Assembly (NCBI GenBank): GCA_026395475.1
Contig: JAPLYQ010000123.1
Span: 1 to 5,267, forward strand
DNA length: 5,267 bases
Direction of reading: 5' to 3'
DNA from: Candidatus Roizmanbacteria bacterium
GTDB taxonomy: Bacteria; Patescibacteriota; Microgenomatia; UBA1406; GWC2-37-13
In this document: positions 1-5,267 of the stretch, in pieces
How positions within the stretch are numbered: position 1 is the stretch's first letter
Layout: every line of letters begins with the position of its first letter
The notes under the pieces: model-generated
The model's database searches: none
What the model was told of the DNA's origin: nothing
Seen by the model: the letters and a program-made list of their open reading frames with translations, nothing else
Translations under genes and position numbers: made by a program

Positions 1-2
1 AC

Positions 3-1202
3 CTATTTAAATGAGGTTGTTAAATTATAAATTGGTGTTATGACAGAGACCACCAGAAAGCCAACTCCAAGACCTAAAATTACCAAAATAAGAGGCTCAA
101 TAAGTGTTGTAACTGTTTTGATTGCAAGTTCTGATTCTAGATCGAAGTAATGAGAAATACGCATCATCGTATCATCAAGATTCCCTGTTTGCTCTCCTAC
201 TGAGACCATCTGTACAAGAATTGGTGGGAATATATCTTCGTTATTAAATGCATTACCGAGTGAAACACCACGTTCAACCTCTTTTACTATATGTGCAAAT
301 GCATTTCTATAAACTGCATTTCCGGTTGTTTCCACAATGATCATCAACGTATCTAAAATAGAAACACCAGCACCAATTAGAATAGATAATGTACGTGTTG
401 AATCTACTAATGATGAGATACTGACAATTTTTCCAAAAATAGGCATTTTTAAAAGAATCGTATCTAAAAGTAGTTTTCCTTGAGGAGTTTTAATATATCT
501 ATTAATTGCGCCAGAAATAAAGAAGCCTCCGATAAGAACAAGTGGCCAAAATTGTGCTAAAAATCCAGAGACAAACATAAGAATTTTTGTTGAAATTGGG
601 AGATCTATATTAAAATCTTTGTAAAGATTGAGAAGCTTAGGTATAACAAAGGTTATCATGAGGAACATAATCGCTCCCATTGCTACAAAAACAACAACAG
701 GATATGTGAGTGCACCTTTCACTTTCCCTTGAAATTCACGTTCCTTTTCCAAATTGTCAGCAAGCTTAAGTAAAATATCGCTCATTTTTCCAGATGCTTC
801 ACCTGACTTAACTAAGGCAATGTATAGGTTCGAAAAATGTTGTGGATATTTTTGTAATGCTTTTGAAAATGGGTTTCCTGTTAGGACTTCTTTTTGAATG
901 TTTTGAATTATTTGAATCATTCCATCTTTAGTCATTTGTTTCTCCAAAATTGCAAAACAGTCTACAAGGGTTAATCCAGCATTCAACATGATTGCAAGTT
1001 GACGAGTAAACTCAACGATATCACTAAAAGTTACTTTATCAAAAATAGCATTGAACTGGGAGAAAATCGGTTTGTTTTGAGATATGGAAATAGGAACGTA
1101 GTTATTTTTTCTTAAAAAATTAAGGACCTCACCTTCTGTGGTAGCCTCAATAGTTTTTTGGACTACAACATCATTTTTTACAGCTTTGAATGAAAATTTC
1201 AT
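3..1202 (-). CDS. pilC: PilC, type IV pilus inner-membrane platform protein
   Basis: Polytopic membrane protein of the PilC/GspF family. In T4P systems it is the platform through which the cytoplasmic ATPases PilB and PilT act on pilin subunits. The 399-residue length is normal for the family. Two GspF-type repeats are visible, roughly residues 60-190 and 265-390. Each starts with a soluble helical part (FTRQLAIMLNAGLTLVD at 65-81; TRTLSILIGAGVSILDTL at 269-286) and is followed by hydrophobic segments. Membrane spans are likely near 168-189, 208-232 and 370-393. Family signatures include ALTYP (164-168) and the C-terminal IEPLILVILGLGVGFLV (368-384). The ATG is fixed by an in-frame TAA two codons upstream, and the next Met is residue 72. 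The stop is TAG at positions 3-5, so the gene is complete. It lies 10 nt after pilT and is probably the third gene of the pilB-pilT-pilC operon. No Shine-Dalgarno sequence is visible before the start. Identification is firm; the choice of PilC over GspF rests on the adjacent pilT. Confidence 0.95.
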   Translation of the reverse strand: MKFSFKAVKNDVVVQKTIEATTEGEVLNFLRKNNYVPISISQNKPIFSQFNAIFDKVTFSDIVEFTRQLAIMLNAGLTLVDCFAILEKQMTKDGMIQIIQNIQKEVLTGNPFSKALQKYPQHFSNLYIALVKSGEASGKMSDILLKLADNLEKEREFQGKVKGALTYPVVVFVAMGAIMFLMITFVIPKLLNLYKDFNIDLPISTKILMFVSGFLAQFWPLVLIGGFFISGAINRYIKTPQGKLLLDTILLKMPIFGKIVSISSLVDSTRTLSILIGAGVSILDTLMIIVETTGNAVYRNAFAHIVKEVERGVSLGNAFNNEDIFPPILVQMVSVGEQTGNLDDTMMRISHYFDLESELAIKTVTTLIEPLILVILGLGVGFLVVSVITPIYNLTTSFK

Positions 1203-1212
1203 GAGTTAATTT

Positions 1213-2268
1213 TTATGGAATAAGATGAGTAATAATATTTTTTCTAACTGCATACATATATGCTGTTTGTTTTGTGATTCTCCCAGCTGAATATAGTTTT
1301 TCAAGATATTTTTCAAATAAAATCATGCCGCTTTGTTCACTAGTTTCGATTACATTGTCAAGTTGGAATACCTTACCATCACGAATAAGTGGGGCAACAG
1401 CAGAATTATTAAGTAAAACCTCAATTGCTGGTATACGTTGAGCTCCATCTGAAGAAGGCACTAAACGTTGTGCAACAACTGCGATGAGAGAATTTGCAAG
1501 TGAACTCTTAATTTGATTTTGTTGATGAGATGGGAATACGTCTATTATTCTATTTACAGCTTCACTTGCAGAACCTGTGTGGAGAGTTGAAAACACTAAG
1601 TGCCCCGTTTCCGCGATTGTGAGCACAGATTGGATTGTTTCATAATCTCTCATTTCTCCAACTAACACAATATCTGGATCTTCACGTAATACCGCTCTCA
1701 AAGCTCCAGTCCATGAAAGTGTATCTCGACCAACTTCTCGCTGTGAGATAACTGAGCGTGCCTTGGGATACACAAATTCAATTGGATCTTCAATGGTTAC
1801 TATGTGTTCAGAATCTTTAATATTAAAATCATTAATAATTGACGCAAGAGATGTAGATTTGCCCTCTCCAGTGGGACCTGTGAATAAAATAAGCCCCTGT
1901 TTATAGGCGGTAAATGTATTAAAAATATCTGGTAGATTCAATTCCTGAATTGTTTTAATTGCAGATGGAATAAGTCTAAATGAAGCGGCGGTTGATCCAC
2001 CCGCCTGGTACAAATTAACTCTAAATCTCACTCCTTCAAATGGATAGCTAAAGTCTATTTCTTTATTTTCGATAAACAATCCTTGCTGTATATCGTTTAA
2101 CAAGGCTCTTGCCATTATGTCTGCATCTTCCTTTAAAACAATGCCGAACTCTCGTAAATAAAGCAATTTACTATTAATACGTATTGTAGGGTAATACCCT
2201 TCTACAATATGTAAGTCTGAAGCATTTCTCAAACACGTTTCCTTTAACAATAATTGAATATTAAACAT
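1213..2268 (-). CDS. pilT: PilT, type IV pilus retraction ATPase
   Basis: Cytoplasmic hexameric ATPase of the PilT branch of the secretion ATPase superfamily, expected to power pilus disassembly and retraction. The 351-residue length is typical of PilT. Visible motifs: ASDLHI near the N-terminus (16-21), Walker A GPTGEGKST (131-139), Asp box TIEDPIEF (158-165), Walker B DIVLVGEMRD (199-208) and His box GHLVFSTLHT (222-231). It has no tetracysteine zinc motif, which separates it from PilB/GspE. The C-terminal motif equivalent to AIRNLIRE of classical PilT is present but altered (AVAPLIRD, 290-297). Walker A has Glu where Ser is usual (GPTGSGKS), while the catalytic Lys and following Ser are kept. 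The ATG lies in the same frame as the pilB stop (TAA ACT AAT ATG), which fixes the start; the next Met is residue 52. It follows pilB by 6 nt and precedes pilC by 10 nt, so it is co-transcribed and probably translated by coupling. Retraction is inferred from family and context; a PilU-like accessory role is possible. Confidence 0.93.
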   Translation of the reverse strand: MFNIQLLLKETCLRNASDLHIVEGYYPTIRINSKLLYLREFGIVLKEDADIMARALLNDIQQGLFIENKEIDFSYPFEGVRFRVNLYQAGGSTAASFRLIPSAIKTIQELNLPDIFNTFTAYKQGLILFTGPTGEGKSTSLASIINDFNIKDSEHIVTIEDPIEFVYPKARSVISQREVGRDTLSWTGALRAVLREDPDIVLVGEMRDYETIQSVLTIAETGHLVFSTLHTGSASEAVNRIIDVFPSHQQNQIKSSLANSLIAVVAQRLVPSSDGAQRIPAIEVLLNNSAVAPLIRDGKVFQLDNVIETSEQSGMILFEKYLEKLYSAGRITKQTAYMYAVRKNIITHLIP

Positions 2269-2274
2269 ATTAGT

Positions 2275-3990
2275 TTAGACTTCGGCAACTCGCAATACTT
2301 CTTCAATAGTCGTAATACCCTCAAGAACTTTTAGATAGCCATCCTGTTTCATACCAATCATATTTTCTGTTTTTGCTTGTTCTTGAATTTCTTTCGCTGA
2401 TGCCTCTTTAAGGATTAGTTTATTAATAGCTGGAGTTATTTTGAGAACTTCAAAGATGGCAATTCTTCCTAGATATCCAGTGAGATTGCATTCTTGACAT
2501 CCTTTACCATGAGCAATTCTAATTGGTTCACCTTTTGTGTATTTGGTTGGCAATGCGTTGCCTAGGACAGTTTTTATATTTTCTTGGATTTCAGGTGGTG
2601 GCGTGTACCATTCTTTACATGCATCACAGATTCTTCTTGTAATACGTTGAGCTAATGAAGCATTTAAAACCGATGAAATAAGAAATGGTTCTGCACCCAA
2701 ATCAATTAAACGTGGGATTGCAGTTGCTGCATCGTTTGTATGAAGAGTAGAAAAAACTAAATGACCAGTAAGTGCAGCTTGTATTGCAAGTTGTGTTGTT
2801 TCGGAATCTCGAATTTCTCCCACAAGAATAATGTTTGGATCTTGTCGTAGAAATGAACGAAGCCCAGTTGCAAAAGTTAGACCTGCTTGTTGGTTAATTT
2901 GCACTTGGTTAATTCCCTCAATTTGGTACTCAACAGGATCTTCCAAGGTAACGATGTTTACTGTTGGTTTATTTAGGCTCGTAAGTATCGAGTAGAGAGT
3001 TGTTGTTTTACCAGAACCTGTAGGACCGGTTACGAGAATAATTCCGTAAGGTCGGGCGATTGCATCTTCAAGATCTTTAAACTGAATTCCACGTAGCCCA
3101 AGTTCTGCCGTTGCAGGCAAACCACCTGTTTTTTTGAGAAGTCGCATAACAATTTTTTCTCCATGTACTGTTGGAAGCGTTGACACACGAAGATCTACTT
3201 CCTGCTCTCCAACCTTAAAACTAAATCGGCCATCTTGTGGGATACGGCGCTCATCAATCTTCATTTGTGACAAGATTTTAATACGCGAACTAAGTGAATC
3301 ATGGATAGAACGAGGGAGTGTTAGCTTTTCCTGAAGAATACCATCGATTCTATAACGGACTCTCGTTTTATCTTCTTCTGGTTCGATATGTATATCTGAT
3401 GCTCTTCCCTTCACTGCAAATTCCAAAATGGTATCTACTATTTTTGCGATAGGAGCCTCCTTCACCACGGTTGTCTCATCAATCTTTTCGACTTGGTTTG
3501 ACTTATTGCGCCCAACTTCTTCTAATGCTTCTTTAACCTCAGGACTTAACCCTTTTGCATAAACTGCATTTATTGCCTTTTCGATATCTTCTGCATAAGC
3601 AAGAGAAAAAATAATTCTCTTCCCAGTTTTTCTTTCTAAAAAGTCCAGAAGACTAATATTGAGAGGATCAGCGCTTGCAATAGAGATAACATCTGTTTTA
3701 ACATCATATTCGTAAGGAATAATGGTGTATCTTCTTGCAATAGGTTCTGAGACAAAATTAAGCGCTTGTGGATTTGCAGATGTAACAGAAATATCAATAA
3801 AGGGAACGTTTAAAAATTCTGCTTGTATTTTTAAAACATCATCTTTCTTTATGCTTCCTTGTTTTAAAAGGTATTCATATATTGGACTGCTTTGGTGCAG
3901 TGAGTCGATTTCAAGCTGCTCAGCCTCTGTTTGAGTGATAACTTTATTTTCGACAAGCTTTAATAAAAACGATTTCGGTGTAATGTACAT
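2275..3990 (-). CDS. pilB: PilB, type IV pilus extension ATPase
   Basis: Cytoplasmic hexameric ATPase of the PilB/GspE family that drives pilin polymerisation through PilC. At 571 residues it has the usual full architecture. An MshEN-type N-terminal domain (about 1-145) is followed by a linker and the N2 domain (about 180-290, with RASDIHIEPEED at 196-207 and RIPQDGRFSF at 249-258). The ATPase core then carries Walker A GPTGSGKT (322-329), Asp box TLEDPVEY (348-355), Walker B ILVGEIRD (388-395) and His box GHLVFSTLHTNDA (409-421). Four cysteines, C455/C458 and C498/C501, form the zinc-binding motif typical of PilB/GspE. The MshEN repeats lack the RLG signature associated with c-di-GMP binding, so nucleotide control at this domain is doubtful. 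The ATG is the only reasonable start: an in-frame TAA lies three codons upstream and the next Met is residue 243. It is the first gene of the minus-strand operon, with its promoter in the 3991-4124 spacer. No Shine-Dalgarno sequence precedes it. Confidence 0.96.
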   Translation of the reverse strand: MYITPKSFLLKLVENKVITQTEAEQLEIDSLHQSSPIYEYLLKQGSIKKDDVLKIQAEFLNVPFIDISVTSANPQALNFVSEPIARRYTIIPYEYDVKTDVISIASADPLNISLLDFLERKTGKRIIFSLAYAEDIEKAINAVYAKGLSPEVKEALEEVGRNKSNQVEKIDETTVVKEAPIAKIVDTILEFAVKGRASDIHIEPEEDKTRVRYRIDGILQEKLTLPRSIHDSLSSRIKILSQMKIDERRIPQDGRFSFKVGEQEVDLRVSTLPTVHGEKIVMRLLKKTGGLPATAELGLRGIQFKDLEDAIARPYGIILVTGPTGSGKTTTLYSILTSLNKPTVNIVTLEDPVEYQIEGINQVQINQQAGLTFATGLRSFLRQDPNIILVGEIRDSETTQLAIQAALTGHLVFSTLHTNDAATAIPRLIDLGAEPFLISSVLNASLAQRITRRICDACKEWYTPPPEIQENIKTVLGNALPTKYTKGEPIRIAHGKGCQECNLTGYLGRIAIFEVLKITPAINKLILKEASAKEIQEQAKTENMIGMKQDGYLKVLEGITTIEEVLRVAEV

Positions 3991-4087
3991 ATATAATTAA
4001 AAACGTACAGGCACTCAACTTTATCTTAACTAATTTTTGTTTTTAAAAAAAACTAAAAGAAATTAATTTGAAAAAGTATGCCTTCAA

Positions 4088-4115
4088 TTAACTATAGTGT
4101 GAAATTTGGTAGAAT
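4088..4115 (+). promoter_or_regulatory. Putative extended -10 promoter for the delta-prime/pilin operon
   Basis: A -35-like TTAACT at 4088-4093 (4 of 6 matches to TTGACA) is followed by a 16-bp spacer and an extended -10 element TGGTAGAAT at 4107-4115 (TGn plus TAGAAT, 5 of 6 matches to TATAAT). A transcript starting about 7 bp downstream of the -10 would begin near 4122, only about 3 nt before the GTG at 4125. The mRNA would therefore be leaderless or nearly so, which fits the absence of a Shine-Dalgarno sequence. Prediction by eye only. Confidence 0.5.
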
Positions 4116-4119
4116 GCAA
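4091..4119 (-). promoter_or_regulatory. Putative promoter for the pilB-pilT-pilC operon
   Basis: On the minus strand, TTGCAT (4119-4114) and TATAGT (4096-4091) are spaced by 17 bp. TATAGT matches the -10 consensus at 5 of 6 positions, but the -35 keeps only TTG. A start near 4084 would give a 5' leader of about 94 nt before the pilB ATG. The footprint lies almost entirely on top of the plus-strand promoter, so both could not be occupied together. An alternative -10, TAAGAT at 4028-4023, would give a leader of about 26 nt but has no good -35. Confidence 0.3.
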
Positions 4120-4124
4120 TAACT

Positions 4125-4742
4125 GTGATACCTCAAATCTTAACTATCATCGACGAGACTGCAATTGAAACATGCATTTCTCAATTTGCTCATCAAAATG
4201 AGATAATTCCTGCACAAACAATCATTGTTCGACCCGAAAAAGAGGAGATAACAGTTGAGCATATTCATCTGTTGAGGAAAGATATACAGTTTTCTTTTAA
4301 AGGAAAAGTATTAGTAGTTATACTAGCGCTCGATAATTCAAGTATTGAAGTTCAAAATTCACTTCTCAAATGTCTTGAAGAAGATTCTGAGAGGATTCAG
4401 TTTTTATTTGTGGTTCATAATCCTACTCGCCTTTTGCCTACAATACTTTCTCGATGTAGCGTCGTTCATCACGATTTAAGTACACGTGTCGAGAAATCAA
4501 TTGCTTCCTATGAAGATATATTTTCTTTTCAAAATAATTCTGACAGCACTAAAGAGGACGCTGTTTCAAAAATTGACTCATATATAGAGTATTCAAAGCT
4601 CAAAGATCATCGAGTACTTAGAACGATGTTAAACATAAGGAAGTTAATTATTGATAACAATGTAAACCCCATTTTAGCGTTGGATCACATATTGATTTTT
4701 CTTTCAAAAACAAGTACGATGAAAGTATCCAATGAAAAATAA
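4125..4742 (+). CDS. holB: Short DNA polymerase III delta-prime-like (clamp-loader) protein lacking a P-loop
   Basis: Resembles the clamp-loader subunit delta-prime, which helps load the sliding clamp onto DNA. The recognisable core is residues 43-113: VEHIHLLRKDI, a Walker-B-like strand VLVVILALD (62-70), the signature VQNSLLKCLEED (76-87), and LLPTILSRC (103-111) with the SRC motif that holds the clamp-loader arginine finger. The C-terminal NNVNPILALDHILIFLS (178-194) matches the end of typical delta-prime collar domains. At 205 residues it is well below the usual 300 or more. It has no Walker A and no four-cysteine zinc module, and the collar region is short. An in-frame TAG at 4110-4112 and the lack of any nearby ATG support the GTG start. 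The last 11 nt overlap the downstream pilin gene, suggesting translational coupling. ATP binding is not expected; bacterial delta-prime often does not bind ATP either. Family assignment is fairly confident; whether it works in replication or has another role is inference. Confidence 0.78.
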   Translation: MIPQILTIIDETAIETCISQFAHQNEIIPAQTIIVRPEKEEITVEHIHLLRKDIQFSFKGKVLVVILALDNSSIEVQNSLLKCLEEDSERIQFLFVVHNPTRLLPTILSRCSVVHHDLSTRVEKSIASYEDIFSFQNNSDSTKEDAVSKIDSYIEYSKLKDHRVLRTMLNIRKLIIDNNVNPILALDHILIFLSKTSTMKVSNEK

Positions 4743-5196
4743 AAAGGCATTCACTCTTATAGAACTCATCGTAGTTATCGCTATTTTGGCAGGGTTCGTC
4801 GCTCTTCTTTTTCCAAACTTTATGGAAATTCGTATGAAATCGCGTGACACGCAGCGAAAAAGCGATTTGAGAACTCTTCAAAAAACATTTGAACTCTATA
4901 AACAAAATCAAACTCGTCCAGATTATCCTGACACTTTACCACTCCCATGTGGAAGCCTTAATGATGCGACTGTTGTCTATATGCCAAAAATTCCGCAAGA
5001 ACCATTAACAAAATGTGGAAGCGGTGCCAAAAATTATTACTATGTAAGAAGTGGTGCTGATAAAGAAGTATATGTATTGGCTGCTTGCCTTGAAATTGCA
5101 AATGATCCTACTGCTAGTACTTGTCCGCTTGATTTTTCTCAAAATACAAGCTTTACCTGCTCAACGAACAAATGTTATCAATTAAGCCAACCATAA
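4732..5196 (+). CDS. Type IV pilin-like protein (prepilin) with six cysteines
   Basis: A 154-residue prepilin with a class III signal: short basic leader MKNKKA, then the hydrophobic helix FTLIELIVVIAILAGFVALL. Predicted prepilin peptidase cleavage is between A6 and F7, making E11 the conserved mature Glu5; P28 falls at mature position 22, the classical helix-kink proline. The stretch RMKSRDTQRKSDLRTLQKTFELY (34-56) is the amphipathic second half of the pilin helix, similar to PulG/PilE-type proteins. The globular part has six cysteines (73, 95, 119, 131, 143, 148), enough for three disulfides outside the cell, and a YYYVRSGADKEVYVLAACLE strand pair (102-121). The ATG lies inside the end of the delta-prime-like gene (11-nt overlap), with an in-frame TGA 12 nt upstream. 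A weak GAAAG at 4721-4725 is the only possible ribosome site. It could be the major pilin or a minor pilin/pseudopilin; the sequence does not decide. The residue before the cleavage site is Ala instead of the usual Gly. Confidence 0.92.
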   Translation: MKNKKAFTLIELIVVIAILAGFVALLFPNFMEIRMKSRDTQRKSDLRTLQKTFELYKQNQTRPDYPDTLPLPCGSLNDATVVYMPKIPQEPLTKCGSGAKNYYYVRSGADKEVYVLAACLEIANDPTASTCPLDFSQNTSFTCSTNKCYQLSQP

Positions 5197-5198
5197 AA

Positions 5199-5267
5199 AT
5201 GAAAAAATCTTTTACATTGCTTGAAATGATGATTGTACTTGGGATTATTGCCCTGATGCTTTCGGTC
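5199..5267 (+). CDS. Second type IV pilin-like protein, 5' part only
   Basis: Only the first 23 codons lie in the window, and the frame is still open at the edge. The start reads MKKS followed by FTLLEMMIVLGIIALMLSV, a typical prepilin N-terminus. Cleavage would fall between S4 and F5, placing E9 at mature Glu5, followed by an unbroken hydrophobic helix. The ATG comes 2 nt after the stop of the preceding pilin gene, in a different frame, with no Shine-Dalgarno sequence, so translation probably depends on the upstream gene. The 4-residue leader and Ser before the cleavage site differ from the first pilin (6 residues, Ala). It is likely a minor pilin or pseudopilin in a tandem cluster; the class cannot be set without the globular domain. 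Confidence 0.85.
   Translation, partial: MKKSFTLLEMMIVLGIIALMLSV

Larger units (their letters stand above)
3991..4124. other. Divergent intergenic spacer between pilB and the delta-prime/pilin genes
   Basis: A 134-bp, strongly A/T-rich spacer that must carry the 5' control signals of both operons. The middle (about 4033-4079) is rich in A and T runs, including eight consecutive A at 4045-4052, and could be intrinsically curved or act as an UP element. An 8-bp palindrome, ACTATAGT, lies at 4091-4098. A short inverted repeat TGTAC/GTACA (3984-3988 and 4005-4009) flanks the pilB start but is too short to interpret. No open reading frame of note, no GC-rich hairpin and no terminator are visible. 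Confidence 0.8.

Noticed and set aside
3134..3334. 66-codon plus-strand open frame inside pilB
   Set aside because: It lies antisense to the conserved N2 domain of PilB, has a low-complexity Ser/Arg-rich translation and no recognisable domain; it is a shadow of the real gene.
3722..3934. 70-codon plus-strand open frame inside the 5' part of pilB
   Set aside because: Antisense to the PilB N-terminal domain with no family resemblance or start signal; treated as a shadow.
3984..4009. TGTAC/GTACA inverted repeat around the pilB start as an operator
   Set aside because: Arms of only 5 bp with a 16-bp A/T-rich gap are expected by chance in such sequence.
4031..4070. A/T-rich imperfect inverted repeat as a terminator hairpin
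   Set aside because: The pairing is almost all A-T with mismatches and no GC stem, and it lies between divergent operons where no transcript needs to end.
4648..4911. 87-codon minus-strand open frame across the delta-prime/pilin junction
   Set aside because: It is antisense to two well-supported overlapping genes and its translation shows no known motif.
3..5196. Recoded genetic code with TGA as Gly (as in some CPR lineages)
   Set aside because: All five complete genes reach family-typical ends under the standard code with no need for in-frame TGA, and glycines are encoded by GGN codons.

Overview
The window is AT-rich and holds a compact type IV pilus (T4P) locus in two divergent halves. 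The minus-strand half, read from about 3990 down to 3, encodes the extension ATPase PilB, the retraction-type ATPase PilT and the inner-membrane platform protein PilC. These three genes are separated by only 6 and 10 nt, so they are almost certainly one operon. The plus-strand half, starting at 4125, encodes a short DNA polymerase III delta-prime (clamp-loader) like protein, then a complete pilin-like protein whose gene overlaps it by 11 nt, then a second pilin gene cut off by the window edge after 23 codons.

The two halves face away from each other across a 134-bp A/T-rich spacer (3991-4124), the only intergenic region of any size. It contains plausible promoters in both directions whose core elements overlap. 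The plus-strand promoter sits so close to the GTG start of the delta-prime-like gene that its mRNA would be leaderless or nearly so.

The gene products form one machine. Prepilins are inserted in the membrane and trimmed by a prepilin peptidase that is not in this window. PilB and PilT are cytoplasmic hexameric ATPases that drive pilus extension and retraction through PilC. A PilT next to PilB points to dynamic, retractable pili (adhesion, twitching or DNA uptake) rather than a pure secretion system. The delta-prime-like protein belongs to replication and appears to be a passenger in the pilin operon.

The organism cannot be named from sequence alone. The pilB-pilT-pilC order, short pilins with FTLIE/FTLLE N-termini, a miniature delta-prime lacking a P-loop, no obvious Shine-Dalgarno sequences and low GC are together reminiscent of Patescibacteria/CPR (for example Microgenomates-like lineages). 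This is an inference. All complete genes are intact under the standard bacterial code, and stops are TAG (pilC) and TAA (the others). I see no RNA genes, mobile elements, CRISPR arrays or clear terminators. The window looks like a recognisable T4P locus with interesting details, not a wholly new system.
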